This document shows, piece after piece, positions 24,762-35,268 of a stretch of 64,000 nucleotides of DNA. The DNA comes from Saturnia japonica. Lineage: Eukaryota > Arthropoda > Insecta > Lepidoptera > Saturniidae. The translations under genes were made by a program, and so were the position numbers. Each line of letters begins with the position of its first letter. Within the stretch, counting starts at the first letter, position 1. Under the pieces are notes generated by a model. It was given only the letters and a program-made list of their open reading frames with translations, did no database searches and was not told where the DNA came from. Location: contig CM065320.1 in assembly GCA_033032175.1 (NCBI GenBank), positions 3,534,001 through 3,598,000 of the forward strand, read 5' to 3'.

Positions 24762-26356
24762 TCCTCCCTTAAACATAAGCCCATTTTTCTAGAGAAGTAG
24801 TCTAGCTTGATCTGTGGAGTCGCTTTGGTGAGGACGTCAGCAACCATCTCTCCAGTGTTGACATATTGTACCTCAATCTCCTTTTTACATATGTTCTGCC
24901 GGATAAAATGGTGCCGGACATCTATATGCTTGGTTCTGAAATTATAAACATCGTTTCCTGAAAGATTAATACAACTTTGATTGTCGCAATAAATACGTAT
25001 AGTATGATGCTTGAGATGTGGCCAAAACTGTTCTTGCAGTTGTTTTAGCCATAGTGCTTCTTGGGTGCAGGCTGATAAAGACATGTATTCCGCCTCTGTT
25101 GTTGACAGTGCAACAGTAGGTTGTCGCTTTGAGCTCCAAGATATAGATCCTCCCTGAAATATAAAAGTGTATCCTGTGCAGGACCTTCTGTCATCTTCAG
25201 AGTTAGCCCAATCGGCGTCACAATAGGCATGAACGATTTCTTCTTCTGCACATTGTTTGTAAGACAAACTGTAGTTTTCGGTGCCTCGTAGATATTTCAT
25301 TAATCGTTTTAAAGTTACCCAATGTTTCATTTCTGGTTTATTGTTATATTTGCTTAGGTAATTAACTACATAGCTGATATCTGGTCTCGTCCCTTGAGAT
25401 AAATATAACATACATCCAATTACTTCTTGGTAAGGAATATTTCTCAATATTGCATTTTCTTCACCAGTTGAATGTAACTTTGTAAGTGGATCTATTGGTG
25501 TCTTGACAGGTTTACAGTCTGACATACCATATTTCTGTAGTACTTCCTGTATGTATTTCTTTTGGTTAATATACATAATACCATTTTTCCTGTCTCTCGT
25601 TACATGAAGTCCAATACAGTATTTTAATTCTCCCATGTCTTTCATGCAGAACTTCTCACATAACTTTTGTTTTACATGGTTTTTTGTATATTTTGAATTT
25701 GTGAATAAAATCAAATCGTCAACATAAATTGCTAAAAATAAAATATCTTTCTCACTGGATATTTTATAATAAATACATGGGTCCATACTTGAACGATTCA
25801 GACCTATTTCTCTGAGTGTAACATCTAGTTTTTTATTCCAATTACGGCTGGCTTGTTTCAGTCCATATAACGATTTTTTTAATAGACAGACATCTGTGTC
25901 ATTGCCATTTTCATACATAGGTGCCTGTACCATATATAACTCTTCTTCAACGTCGCCTTGTAAGAATGCTGAAACAGCGTCCATTTGATCTATGTCCATG
26001 TCATATTTCGTAGCTAGTGCCAGTAGGTAACGGAGCGAGGTGTATCTTATAACAGGTGAGTAAACTTCATCATAGTCAATACCTTTTTTCTGAGCACATC
26101 CTTTCACAACTAACCGTGCTTTGTACTTGACTATGGTTCCATTCTCATCTTTCTTAGTCTTGTACACCCATTTACACGGTATTGCTTTCTTACCAGGTGG
26201 CAGTTTAGCTAATATCCAAGTTTTATTTTCAATTAATGACTTATATTCTACTTCCATGGCTTGTAACCATTGCTGTGAATTTGTGCAAGATAAAGCTTCT
26301 TCAGAACTCATCGGATCATTGCATATAGCCAGATTTGCATAACATAACTTGTTCAT
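24746..26356 (-). CDS. copia reverse transcriptase-RNase H (open)
   Basis: A 536-codon open frame holds the copia RT and RNase H without a stop. Visible are WVYKTK near residue 63, FLQGDVEEELYM (~130-141), YVDD at ~212, SLYGLKQASRNW, then the RNase H signatures YCDADWA, LSTTEAEYM and YCDNQS, ending with RTKHIDVRHHF. This matches the C-terminal half of a copia polyprotein, so the first Met is only the first in the open frame. The upstream gag-protease-integrase part is frameshifted. Autonomous activity is unlikely without the 5' LTR, although this portion has kept all the catalytic boxes I can see. Confidence 0.85.
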   Translation of the reverse strand: MNKLCYANLAICNDPMSSEEALSCTNSQQWLQAMEVEYKSLIENKTWILAKLPPGKKAIPCKWVYKTKKDENGTIVKYKARLVVKGCAQKKGIDYDEVYSPVIRYTSLRYLLALATKYDMDIDQMDAVSAFLQGDVEEELYMVQAPMYENGNDTDVCLLKKSLYGLKQASRNWNKKLDVTLREIGLNRSSMDPCIYYKISSEKDILFLAIYVDDLILFTNSKYTKNHVKQKLCEKFCMKDMGELKYCIGLHVTRDRKNGIMYINQKKYIQEVLQKYGMSDCKPVKTPIDPLTKLHSTGEENAILRNIPYQEVIGCMLYLSQGTRPDISYVVNYLSKYNNKPEMKHWVTLKRLMKYLRGTENYSLSYKQCAEEEIVHAYCDADWANSEDDRRSCTGYTFIFQGGSISWSSKRQPTVALSTTEAEYMSLSACTQEALWLKQLQEQFWPHLKHHTIRIYCDNQSCINLSGNDVYNFRTKHIDVRHHFIRQNICKKEIEVQYVNTGEMVADVLTKATPQIKLDYFSRKMGLCLREDVVKK

Positions 26357-28267
26357 CAGATTTCTTTGTCATTTTGTGTTTTTGGTACACGCTTCTGGTT
26401 CTGTGGTCTTAGTGTAACATTGGAAAAATCATGTTCAAATGAACTGTTATCGGCTATCTCTCCACTGCTAGGTATATAAATAGAGTCATTTGCATCTGAA
26501 AAAGGATAAAGATAAACTACTTTCTGAAGTAGGATTTTCAGAGTCTTGGTTAAGTGTCTGATCATATGTTTTGTTTTCCAAACTAGATTCATCCGGAGTT
26601 GGTACTTCTAATTCTGTACTCTGTGTACTTACACCCAACGTTAATGAAACTGGTTCTATGTTTGGTCTTTGTCATAGTAAGTGTTGATTTTAAGTTTTCT
26701 TGACTTTCTTCTATAAAATAACATCTCTACTCTTCAAAATTATTCTATTTTTTTATGTCTAATAATCTGTATCCTTTTGTATTTTCACAATAGCCAACAA
26801 ACCTCATTTCAGTAGATTTTGAGTCCCATTTTTGTCTCTGTTGTTTCCGGTACATGAACCATGGCTTTACATCCAAATATTTTCATGTGACAAATATTAG
26901 GTTTTGTTCTTGACCACTTTTCTTCTGGTGTTATGTCATTAAGAACTCGAGATGGGGATCTATTTATAATGTAGGCCGCTGTTGACACAGCCTCGGCCCA
27001 ACAGGTTTTTGGTAATTTTGCATCACTGAGCATGCACTTGGCGCGTTCTACTAGAGATCGGTTCTTTCTCTCACTCAAACCGTTCTGTTCAGGTGTGTAA
27101 GGCGTCGTAGTTTGATGCTTGATGCCGGAGTCTGAAAGATATTTCGGAAAAAACTTTATTACAATATTCAGTGCCATTATCTGTCCGGATAATTTTTATC
27201 TTTTGATTCAACTCATTTTCCACTTCACATTTGAAGTTATGGAAAACTGAAGTTATATTTGATTTGTCCTTTAAAAAGTATACAAACACTTTTCTAGAAA
27301 GATCATCAATAAATGTTATAAAATATTTTGCCCCTCCCATTGATGGAGATTCCATGGGGCCACAGAGGTCTGAGTGAATAACCTCAAGAAGTGATGTTGC
27401 TCTTGATCCTTCATTTTTAAATGGTAATCTAGTTTGTTTCCCTTGTATACATGGAATACATGATTTACTATCATTTTTTGTAATTTTCATCCCTTCAGTA
27501 CAAGTTTCTAACTTTTTTACATCAACATAATTGAGGTGTCCTCATTCTACGGTGCCATACATCTAAACTCTCAATGCTATCAGTGGCAGTAAGAAATGCG
27601 CCTCCTCCTACAGTATTCAATTTATACATGTTGTTGGTTAGTCTCGCCGTTGCTACTAATCTTTTTTCTTTGTTGTAAATATTGCAGCCACAACTATGGA
27701 AATTAACTTGACATCCATTTTTAACTAACTGGCTAACTGACAATAAGTTAGTACTCAGTTCTGGTATAAACAAAATGTCTCTTACCTGGATTTGGTTACT
27801 TTACCATCACTACAGCAGAGATTGAGATCCAAATTTCCCATCTTCTGTACGGTAACTGAAGAATTATTGGCCACCTTTATACTTTGTATCGGAGGTGTCT
27901 TTGTTTCATATAACCAATCAGATCTTCTTGTCATGTGCATGGATGCACCAGAATCCACGTACCAATTATAATCGTCCATTGCTGTGCAAGCTGAAAAAAC
28001 TGCGGCATAATTTTTATTAGTACTAGAACTTTCCTTTTTGTTGGCAAAACAGTTCTTACTCAGATGCCCATATCTATTACAATTGTAGCAACGGGGACCA
28101 CGGGGTTTATTTTGATTATTCTGGGAACTATAATTTTTCTTTATTGGGTATCTATGCTTTGTGTACAATGCAGTAGTATCAGATTCCTTTTTCACTTCTT
28201 GTAGCAACTTAGTTTTGATAAAATCTGCACTTATTACAACACCAGAGCTTTCTATTCCCATTATCAT
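26357..28267 (-). pseudogene. copia gag (partial), protease and integrase, frameshifted
   Basis: Broken frames in minus order: gag C-terminus with zinc knuckle CYNCNRYGHLSKNC and protease WYVDSGASMHMT (27782..28267); pre-integrase (27522..27773, its HHCC box reduced to WHRRMR); integrase core with SDLCGPM, FIDD and RTDNGTEY (27089..27490); PYTPEQNGLSERKNR (26809..27177); and a poorly conserved linker (26356..26592). At least four frame changes separate them. Confidence 0.8.
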
Positions 28268-28289
28268 TAGACATTAGACCTGTGTAGTC

Positions 28290-28735
28290 TATCATAATTA
28301 TTTTTCAAGACAAAATTTTATTCGTAGGAATTAATATGCCATGCCTAAAAATAATGTTCATAAATCATTTTTCAATTTTTAACATATGTTTGTTATAAAA
28401 TAGCTTTTTGTATAGGAGATAGACATATGCTAACGCGAACTTTTTTTATATGTATTAAGGATCAGTATTTTTGAAGCAAATTGTATTTACGTATCATTAA
28501 CCATTACGACAGCGCAAGCGGATAAAGCAGCTCGGAAGGACTTCCACCTCCGACTTAACAAAAATCAATATTTAAGGATTGCTGAGAGTTGTAGCCTAAT
28601 GTTAAATAGCCTTATACTAATCGTCGTGAGTATGACTATCATATACAAAAATATTTTTTTAGAATCCGACTGGGGTAGTTCCAGAGATTAGCGTGTTTAA
28701 ACAAACAAACAAACTCTTCCGCTTTAACACACACA
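28290..28735 (-). mobile_element. Lep1-like Helitron subfamily B (5' part)
   Basis: The (GTTT)n tract is at 28700..28725 and the start lies near 28735. The body matches other B copies down to about 28300, where the copia sequence begins. The 3' end appears to resume beyond the copia near 24540. Confidence 0.5.
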
Positions 28736-28764
28736 AATATACTTCCTGTTTCTAAACCCAAAGA

Positions 28765-29480
28765 AGTCCAGTTTTATGGTAATTGGCTTTAAACGTAACA
28801 TGCTAAAATTGAATAGTTCACATCTTAACATTATAGTTAACAATGAGCCCGTGCAGCATGTTCATGATGCCAGAAACCTTGGACTAATTTTTGACAGTTC
28901 ATGGAGTTTAAAAACATATTAATAACTGTGTAAGAAACTGTTTCTATCGTCTTAAGATACTGTACAAAATTAGACCATATTTAAGTGAGAACCTCAGACT
29001 ACAGTTATGTGATTCTATTGTCCTTTCCGAGCTAAATTACTGTGATGTTGTTTACGGCCCGGGTCTTCTGGGACGCACACAGAAATTAATTCAACGTGTT
29101 CACACAGGCATGTGTGCGTTTTTGTTATAAGGTCCCATCACGTTCGCACAACATACCATTTATAAATAAATCCAAGTTGTTAAAAATGGAAGCGAGGAGG
29201 AAGCTACATTTGGCTAGCATGATGCTCTTTGATATAATGTCTACTGAAACTCCAAGTTACCAATATAATAAATTTATGTGGCCTCACCATGAAAATAGAT
29301 ACTGCTCGTACGTATTTGCTAAACCACGTCATAAAACTGCAGTTTTTTCTGGTTGTTTTAGATATGCAGCCACTAAGTGCTGGAACAATATACCACCTCC
29401 TATTGGAAATATTACGCCGACGTTTCGTTTCAACTTCAAAGCTAAATTGAAAAAATATTTGTTACTATTGCAAGAATGAA
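28765..29480 (+). pseudogene. non-LTR reverse transcriptase C-terminal remnant
   Basis: Frames joined at about 28920 and 29095 show LGLIFDSSWSL, LRLQLCDSIVLSELNYCDVVYG and then ACVRFCYKVPSRSHN, AATKCWNNIPPPI. This is the region after the catalytic RT in CR1/RTE-like LINEs of arthropods. There is no catalytic box. Clade not resolved. Confidence 0.65.
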
Positions 29481-29559
29481 TTTACTATACAATTCAATTA
29501 TGTTGGCTCAGTAGGTGAATATATTTTTCTCAAGTGGTGGGCAGTCTATATCAATGTGT

Positions 29560-29680
29560 ATGGGATATGACTATAATGATATAATGATAATGATAATGAT
29601 GATGAATATGTATGATTATATGATTATAGTGTATAATATATAATTATATATGCAGTATACACTTGGGAGACGTATACATT
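29560..29680. repeat. (ATAATG)/(ATG) microsatellite and AT-rich tract
   Basis: Runs of ATAATGATAATG followed by TATATA-rich sequence lie just 3' of the LINE remnant and are probably derived from its tail. Confidence 0.5.
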
Positions 29681-31437
29681 GTAGCATAAATGTTACCTAT
29701 TCGTATGAAGTTACGATTATTTTGTTTAATAATTAAAATTGTTATGTTACTTCGTCCGTGAGGTTTTACATGCCTACAGGCTCTTTCAGAATATCAGCGC
29801 TGTAGTGCTTGCGCTTGTAGGCCTGCAGCATTACGCTGAGAGAGGGACCTATTCGACACCATGCAACACTTCATTTATTGTGCCAATTTGTTTGCTTTTT
29901 TTATTTAAACATTTGTGTGTGTTGTGTGTTTTTGTTGTCGAATTAGATAGTATAGAAATACACCGACTGATCTCGGAACACGACATACCAAAAGAAAATC
30001 ATACTTACATGTGTTTATCACTATGTGTATTGTTGTCGCGATCCCTAACACCCCGTTATAACACTGTATTGAAATGAATAATCTCGGAACACTACATACC
30101 AAAAGAAAATTATACATGGGTTTATTATTATATGTAGATATGGTGGTCGCGATATCACTCTTATGTGTATAGTATTGTAAATCATCTCTTATTGTACCAC
30201 CTTGCAGATTAATTTTTCAAAAACGTGAAACCCTTTTATTTTTTCCTAAAAGCATGAATATGAATTTTCATATCCCTAAATTGAGAAATAGTTAGTTCTT
30301 CATACAAAATTTCATCCCATATATGGACCCCTTCATGTTTTATCTTTGCGCCATAAGGTAATATATGTGTCCGTCTCCAAGGTCCAGTATATCTCTATTC
30401 ATCGAAATTGGTTTGATGGGTTCTTCGTACAAACCTTCATCCCCTATTTCACCCATTAAAGTTTTATTTTCACCACATAAAGTAGCCAAAGTCTTTCTCC
30501 AAAGTCCAACATATCTCTATACTAAAATTCATCAAAATTAGGGTCTTCATACGAACTTTCACCCCCCATTTAACCCCTTCCAATTTTATTTCCAAAAGTA
30601 GCCTATATCCTTTCTCAACCAAAATTTTTCAAAATAGTTTCAGCACTCTAGGAGTGAAAATGCAACAGACGGGACAGTCAGAATTATTTTCGCATTTATA
30701 ATATTAGTAGGTATGAATTATTCAATTAATTATGCAGTCATTTTCTAGGTGTCATTTACCAATTAAAATACTAACAGTAAATTATTACCCAACAGCAAAA
30801 AAAACGACAAGTTTATAATAATACATTTTTAAATTGAATTCTCTTTCCCTATACACCTTTAATAAATTCTGTCTCTCTATACCTGTCTATGTTTCTCTAT
30901 AATAACATTAATAACTGATACTTTAGTAAGGTAAAAATGCTAAAAGATCGATTGTTGTGGTGTCCTTTTAATTTTCTATTTTAGGGATTTTTATATTGTT
31001 AATACAAATGCGAAAATGAATTGAAAAAAGATTGATTTTAGAGAGATAAGAGTTCGATTCGAATCGTTCTTTTTCGAAATGAATTGCCAACCCTACCAAC
31101 GGCGCAGCTACATTCAACTGAAAATATCTAGCCTATGCTGACCCCTTTTTAATATGATCTATCACATAATCTGAGGTCAACTTATATTGGGATATCAAAT
31201 TTTTGTAACTCCATTTTTTAACTTTATGAAAAGTTTCAATCATCATCGTTTTACAAACCATAATATACAGACAGATAACTAAAATTTCAGTCAATTTAAC
31301 TGAAGAGCTACATATTTTATAGCATTTTTATAGAACAAATGTACGACGTGATTTTTTAAATTGATATAACTTTTTTATTTATGAACATATTGAAGTAAAA
31401 CAAACACTAAATGTTAAGTGAACCTTACCACAATATA

Positions 31438-31469
31438 CAAGGTGTCCAGAAAGGGTATCGGGTATTTGT
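31438..31469. repeat. terminal inverted repeat, low-coordinate end
   Basis: Begins CAAGGTGTCCAGAAAGGG. All 32 bases match the reverse complement of 32709..32740. TA precedes it. Confidence 0.95.
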
Positions 31470-31544
31470 AAGTTCAATGAAACAAAAATTATTTGTATGC
31501 AATAAAAAAGTTTATTGTTTATTATTAGCATATGAATTGGAGAA

Positions 31545-32624
31545 TTATTTGGAAAAGATGATGTTATCCAAATGATGACCGTTACGTTGCTGGCACTCTT
31601 CTAAACGGAAACGAAGATTGGCGATAACACGTTGACACATAGCTATCGATATTGCTGCCATTTCTGACCTGATGTTTTGCTTTAACTGGGTTAGATTCGT
31701 CGGATTGTTTTGATAAACCTTACTTTTAAGGTATCCCCATGCAAAATAGTCAAGCGGGCTAAGGTCGGGGCTTCTGGGAGGCCAGTTGATGTTACCCCTT
31801 CGCGAAATGACTTTATTAGGGAATAATTCGTTAACAACTTCCATTGAGTCATTTGAGGTATGGCAAGTGGCCCCATCTTGCTGGAACCACGTTCTTGAGT
31901 TGAAACCTGCAAACTCCTGCAACTCTGAGACCAAAAAATTTCGCAACATATCGCAATAACGGTCACTATTCACATTAATTGCTCGGCCTCGTTGATCTTC
32001 ATGAAAATAAGGACCAATTATGCCTTTAGCAGACATAGCGGCCCAAACAACGACCTTTGGGCTATGCAGGGGTCGTTCATGCTTTCGTCTCGGATTCTCC
32101 ACTGCCCAGTACCGACAATTCTGCTTATTAACATGACCATTCAGGTGAAAATTTGCTTCGTCACTGAACAGTATGTTGTCAAAGTTGTTAAATCGCTGCA
32201 GCATTTCGTTCGCAAAATTCAGTCGATTAGCATAGTCCGTATCCTTCAATTCTTGAACCAATTGAATTTTATAGGTTTTTAGATGTAAGTCTTTCTTTAA
32301 AATCGAATGTAAAGACGATTTTTTGATGTTCAACGCTTGGCTTCGCTTTCGGATGGATAAAGACGGATTTTGACGAACCGACGCCTCAACTTCTTCAATT
32401 GTTTCTTCATCGCGAACTGAACGAGGACGACCAGAGTTTTGAATTTTAACTGTCGCACCTGTATTCCCGAACATCCTGATCCATTTCCTAATGCTATCGT
32501 CACTTGGCGCGTGGCGTGTACGATATTCCGCACGATAGAGACGTTGAGCAGTCACTATTGAATCACCATTACGATAATACGTTCGTACGCAAAATGCGCG
32601 ATGCGTCCCCGAGTACTGTTTCAT
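31545..32624 (-). CDS. Tc1/mariner-superfamily transposase, 359 aa, intact
   Basis: This enzyme cuts and pastes its element into TA sites. The start is the ATG at 32622..32624 (MKQYSGTHRA), because upstream codons cross the terminal repeat into flanking DNA. Residues 5-70 form the N-terminal helix-turn-helix (RTYYRNGDSIVTAQRLYR, then the GRPRS linker). Catalytic residues are D155 in LFSDEANF, D250 in WFQQDGATCH and D292 in SPDLSPLDYF. With 41 residues between the last two, the layout is DD41D if the D of LDY is catalytic, as alignment with mariner's PSDY suggests. WPPRSPDL and WGYLKSKVY are typical of this insect group. Length and termini are those of a complete copy; there are no stops or frameshifts. 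It is flanked by ~75-115 bp of untranslated DNA inside the repeats. Confidence 0.93.
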   Translation of the reverse strand: MKQYSGTHRAFCVRTYYRNGDSIVTAQRLYRAEYRTRHAPSDDSIRKWIRMFGNTGATVKIQNSGRPRSVRDEETIEEVEASVRQNPSLSIRKRSQALNIKKSSLHSILKKDLHLKTYKIQLVQELKDTDYANRLNFANEMLQRFNNFDNILFSDEANFHLNGHVNKQNCRYWAVENPRRKHERPLHSPKVVVWAAMSAKGIIGPYFHEDQRGRAINVNSDRYCDMLRNFLVSELQEFAGFNSRTWFQQDGATCHTSNDSMEVVNELFPNKVISRRGNINWPPRSPDLSPLDYFAWGYLKSKVYQNNPTNLTQLKQNIRSEMAAISIAMCQRVIANLRFRLEECQQRNGHHLDNIIFSK

Positions 32625-32708
32625 CGTGACTAAAACTCCACAAAATGGCGGACGCCACGAACCCCTCCCCGCACCCTTTAGACGCCCCGTTTCGAATATG
32701 ACGCGAAA

Positions 32709-32740
32709 ACAAATACCCGATACCCTTTCTGGACACCTTG
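32709..32740. repeat. terminal inverted repeat, high-coordinate end
   Basis: Exact inverted copy of 31438..31469, followed by TA. Confidence 0.95.
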
Positions 32741-32942
32741 TATTAGTGAAACCCGTTTCCAAATCGGTTAAGCTGTTTCTGAGATTAGCGCGCACAAACG
32801 TTGGCAAACAGACAAACAGACAAAAATTCTAACAATCATTGTTTTGGGTTCTAATGCGTTGATAAAGAGCCCCAATAATAGTTTTTCTCAAATATCTTCT
32901 ATGGATCAGTTACGTTTTTATTATATGTATAGATAGAAGAAT

Positions 32943-34205
32943 AGATAATAATTATTCTATATATTGAGTAGGTACTCTGTTATACAATGTGGGTTTGAAT
33001 CCCACAGTCTGTGAAGAAAGACATCGTTATGAAGCCATAATTTGATGGTAGAGCATTTTCTACAGCCTTTGGCTAGCTATCATACTCAAGTTGAGAATCT
33101 GTAGCCAAGCAAATAAAGTAAAATATCTGCAGAGTTAGAGACCTATTTTTAAGTATTTTCTCTAAAGATCACTTATTACAAACTTTTATTTAACTTGCCT
33201 TGTTGGTACGTATGGATTAAATCTTGCAACTGAATTTTAAAACAGTTATCCCCAACAAATTGAGCTAAAATTTTGCATACACGTTTAGATTGGATGACAT
33301 TACATGGTTAGTTAGGTGACGTTATTCTAAATACAATATGGCGGACTCCCAAAGATATCAGATCAATTATTTTTTATAAATCGCCATGATAATATAGGTA
33401 TCAAATCAAAGGATTTCCTGAGGAGAATACGAAAATAAAATGACGTCACACTCAATTCAATATGCGAATGGATACACTGTTGTGTGGGGAGTACCATTAC
33501 CTAAATACCGCTTAGGCTTAATTATAAAACTATTAACAGGTAAATCGCCCATTGAACTACTATTACAAATTCAAAAACATTGCTACATACACAGGTTTAA
33601 GAAAAAGGCCGGTGGAGCCGGTCAGAACACGTAATTGTCCCATATTAGTATTCAAATGTGTCAATTTTCAAAGGATATGTCATGAAATGTGAAATATCCC
33701 GACTTGTGTGCTATTACATTCTAAAATTTCTTCGTAAAAACAAAAAAGAAAGACAGAGTATCGTTACATTGGTAACAAAGCATATTTTGATAGTATTTTC
33801 CGTGTTATTTTGTTATTAATCAAATGTTTTCTTACATTACATACATGTATCTTTCATTTGTTTTACAATCAAATGTTTTCTTGGAAGTTATAATAAAATA
33901 TAATATGAATAAAACGTTGAAAGATCGTTTTATTTACGACCCGGCTACCACGAAACCAAAAAGAGGGTAATATTTCTTACGTAATGATTTCGTTTGTTTG
34001 ATAACGAGCTGCAAACATTGAAAGAGATGCCTTGCGATATGGTTTCAAATTAAAATTTATAGAGAACCCTAGGTAATTTAATGTCTCAAGCAGTAATCTA
34101 AACACCTTCTTCAGTAGTTTCCTCATTGGACACATCATTAATCCTACGGAGCTGATTCTGTAGCGCTGATGCCACGGTGTAACTCATATTCGTAAATAAC
34201 GCGAT
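32943..34205. other. non-coding stretch before the gypsy element
   Basis: I see no gene with a recognisable domain. It includes a T-loop-like GGGTTTGAATCCC at about 32990..33005 without a tRNA fold around it. Confidence 0.45.
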
Positions 34206-34210
34206 ATTTT

Positions 34211-34322
34211 TGTGATATATGTTAGTGTCGGTATTCGTAAATAATGTCATATGTAGATATACCGCTCTTTGCAATAAATCAGTTCCGCATACATTGTGTT
34301 TCTGTTAGCACCCGAATTTACA
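34211..34322 (+). repeat. gypsy 5' LTR (112 bp)
   Basis: TGTGATATATGTTA..GAATTTACA. It contains an AATAAA (GCAATAAATC). It differs from the 3' LTR by one substitution and two small indels. Confidence 0.88.
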
Positions 34323-35268
34323 TTGGCGACGAGGATGGGCTCGAAGTTAATATTCGGGATCAATTCGTGTCTGGACTGCGGTGTGAGAACATGCGATCGC
34401 GTCTATTCGCGGAACCAACGTTGGACTACAAGAAGGCAGTGGAGCTGGCGCTCGCGCTGGAGGCGGCTGAGCGGCATGCGGGCGAGGCCGCAGCCGGGGT
34501 CGCGCTGTTGGCGAGCACCGGCCGGGCGGAACTCGCGCAGGGCGAGCACGCGGCTGGGCTACATCGTGTGGCGCCGAACGCGCCCGCAGAGATGCGCCGG
34601 CGCGGTCGCGCCTGCTGGCGCTGCGGTAAGGGAGCGCACTCGCCAAACAAGTGCAAGTTTATTAAGTATAGTTGTAATAATTGTGGTGTGCAAGGACACC
34701 TAGCAGTGATGTGCTCAAAAGTTAAAAAGGATGTCGGCAAGCACAGGTACCAAAATTTTATTAATGAGTTCGATAGCGATAGCGACTCAAGTGACATGTT
34801 AGGTCAAGTCTTAGCAATTAAAAATGATATTAAGGACGCTCTATATAGTATTATGTTACTGTTAGATAATAAGGAATTTTGTTTCGAAGTTGACACGGGC
34901 AGTAAAATATCGGCTGTAAGTAAGTCATTTTACCATAAACATTTTTCATATTTACGTATAATTCATGAAAACAAAAAGTTTCGTTCGTATGTCGGTCAAG
35001 CGATTAACTCTTTGGCTTATATTAATGTGCACGTTCAGTACGGCAATGCCACACCGGTTGTTCTGCGTTTGTTTATTATTGAAAGCGGCGGACCGCCGAT
35101 ACTTGGACGCCGCTGGCTTCGTAAATTACATTTAAAATCAATCAATTTATATAATTTATCTAAAGACGATAATTCTATTATCTCGCAACTTAAATCTGAA
35201 TTCGCGGACGTATTTATGTCAGGATTAGACACCTGTAAAAGTAATAGTATAAAATTATATTTAAAAGA
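34323..35268 (+). pseudogene. gypsy gag C-terminus and protease (interrupted)
   Basis: The open frame shows the gag C-terminal region, two CCHC zinc knuckles (CWRCGKGAHSPNKC and CNNCGVQGHLAVMC), an aspartic protease with VDTGSKISAVS, and PILGRRWL. It then enters the RT N-terminus, where it is cut by the insertion at 35269. From the 5' LTR the sequence passes straight into late gag, so the capsid-coding part has been deleted. The 34440..34640 part is markedly GC-rich and produces long shadow frames on the other strand. Confidence 0.85.

Larger units (their letters stand above)
24545..28270 (-). mobile_element. copia-type LTR retrotransposon, 5'-truncated
   Basis: On the minus strand it runs from within gag (28267) through protease, integrase and RT-RNase H to a polypurine tract (AAGGGAGGA at about 24761..24770). 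A probable 3' LTR of ~217 bp (24545..24761, TGTAG..AACA) follows. I find no 5' LTR, so the left part of the element is lost. Subfamily B Helitron sequence lies on both sides (28290..28735, and ACCGTGGGGCAC just below 24540), so it probably landed in such an element. Confidence 0.8.
31438..32740 (-). mobile_element. intact Tc1/mariner-superfamily transposon (DD41D-type), 1303 bp
   Basis: It has perfect 32-bp terminal inverted repeats (31438..31469 and 32709..32740; ends CAAGGTGTCC / GGACACCTTG). TA target duplications lie at 31436..31437 and 32741..32742, and one unbroken transposase gene is present. It is inserted in a family C repeat. The unoccupied site with a single TA can be read in related copies near 39850 and 38125. 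Confidence 0.93.
29935..32938 (-). mobile_element. family C repeat, interrupted by a Tc1/mariner-type element
   Basis: On the minus strand it starts near 32938 (TCTATACATATAATAAAAACG) and runs through the CTGTTTGTCTGTTTGCC tract (~32800). It is interrupted at 31438..32740, continues to the AAATGCGAAAATAA block (~30700), and ends with two GTGGTCGCGA-type units (30000..30170). It is related to the two tandem copies at 37.1..40.06 kb. Non-coding. Confidence 0.55.

Noticed and set aside
32985..33010. tRNA-like B box (GGGTTTGAATCCC)
   Set aside because: No acceptor or anticodon stems can be drawn around it, and an A-box-like stretch occurs on the wrong side. It could be a SINE relic, but the evidence is too thin.
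34347..34797. Arg/Ala-rich antisense frames opposite gag
   Set aside because: By-products of a GC-rich patch in the gypsy gag; no domain.
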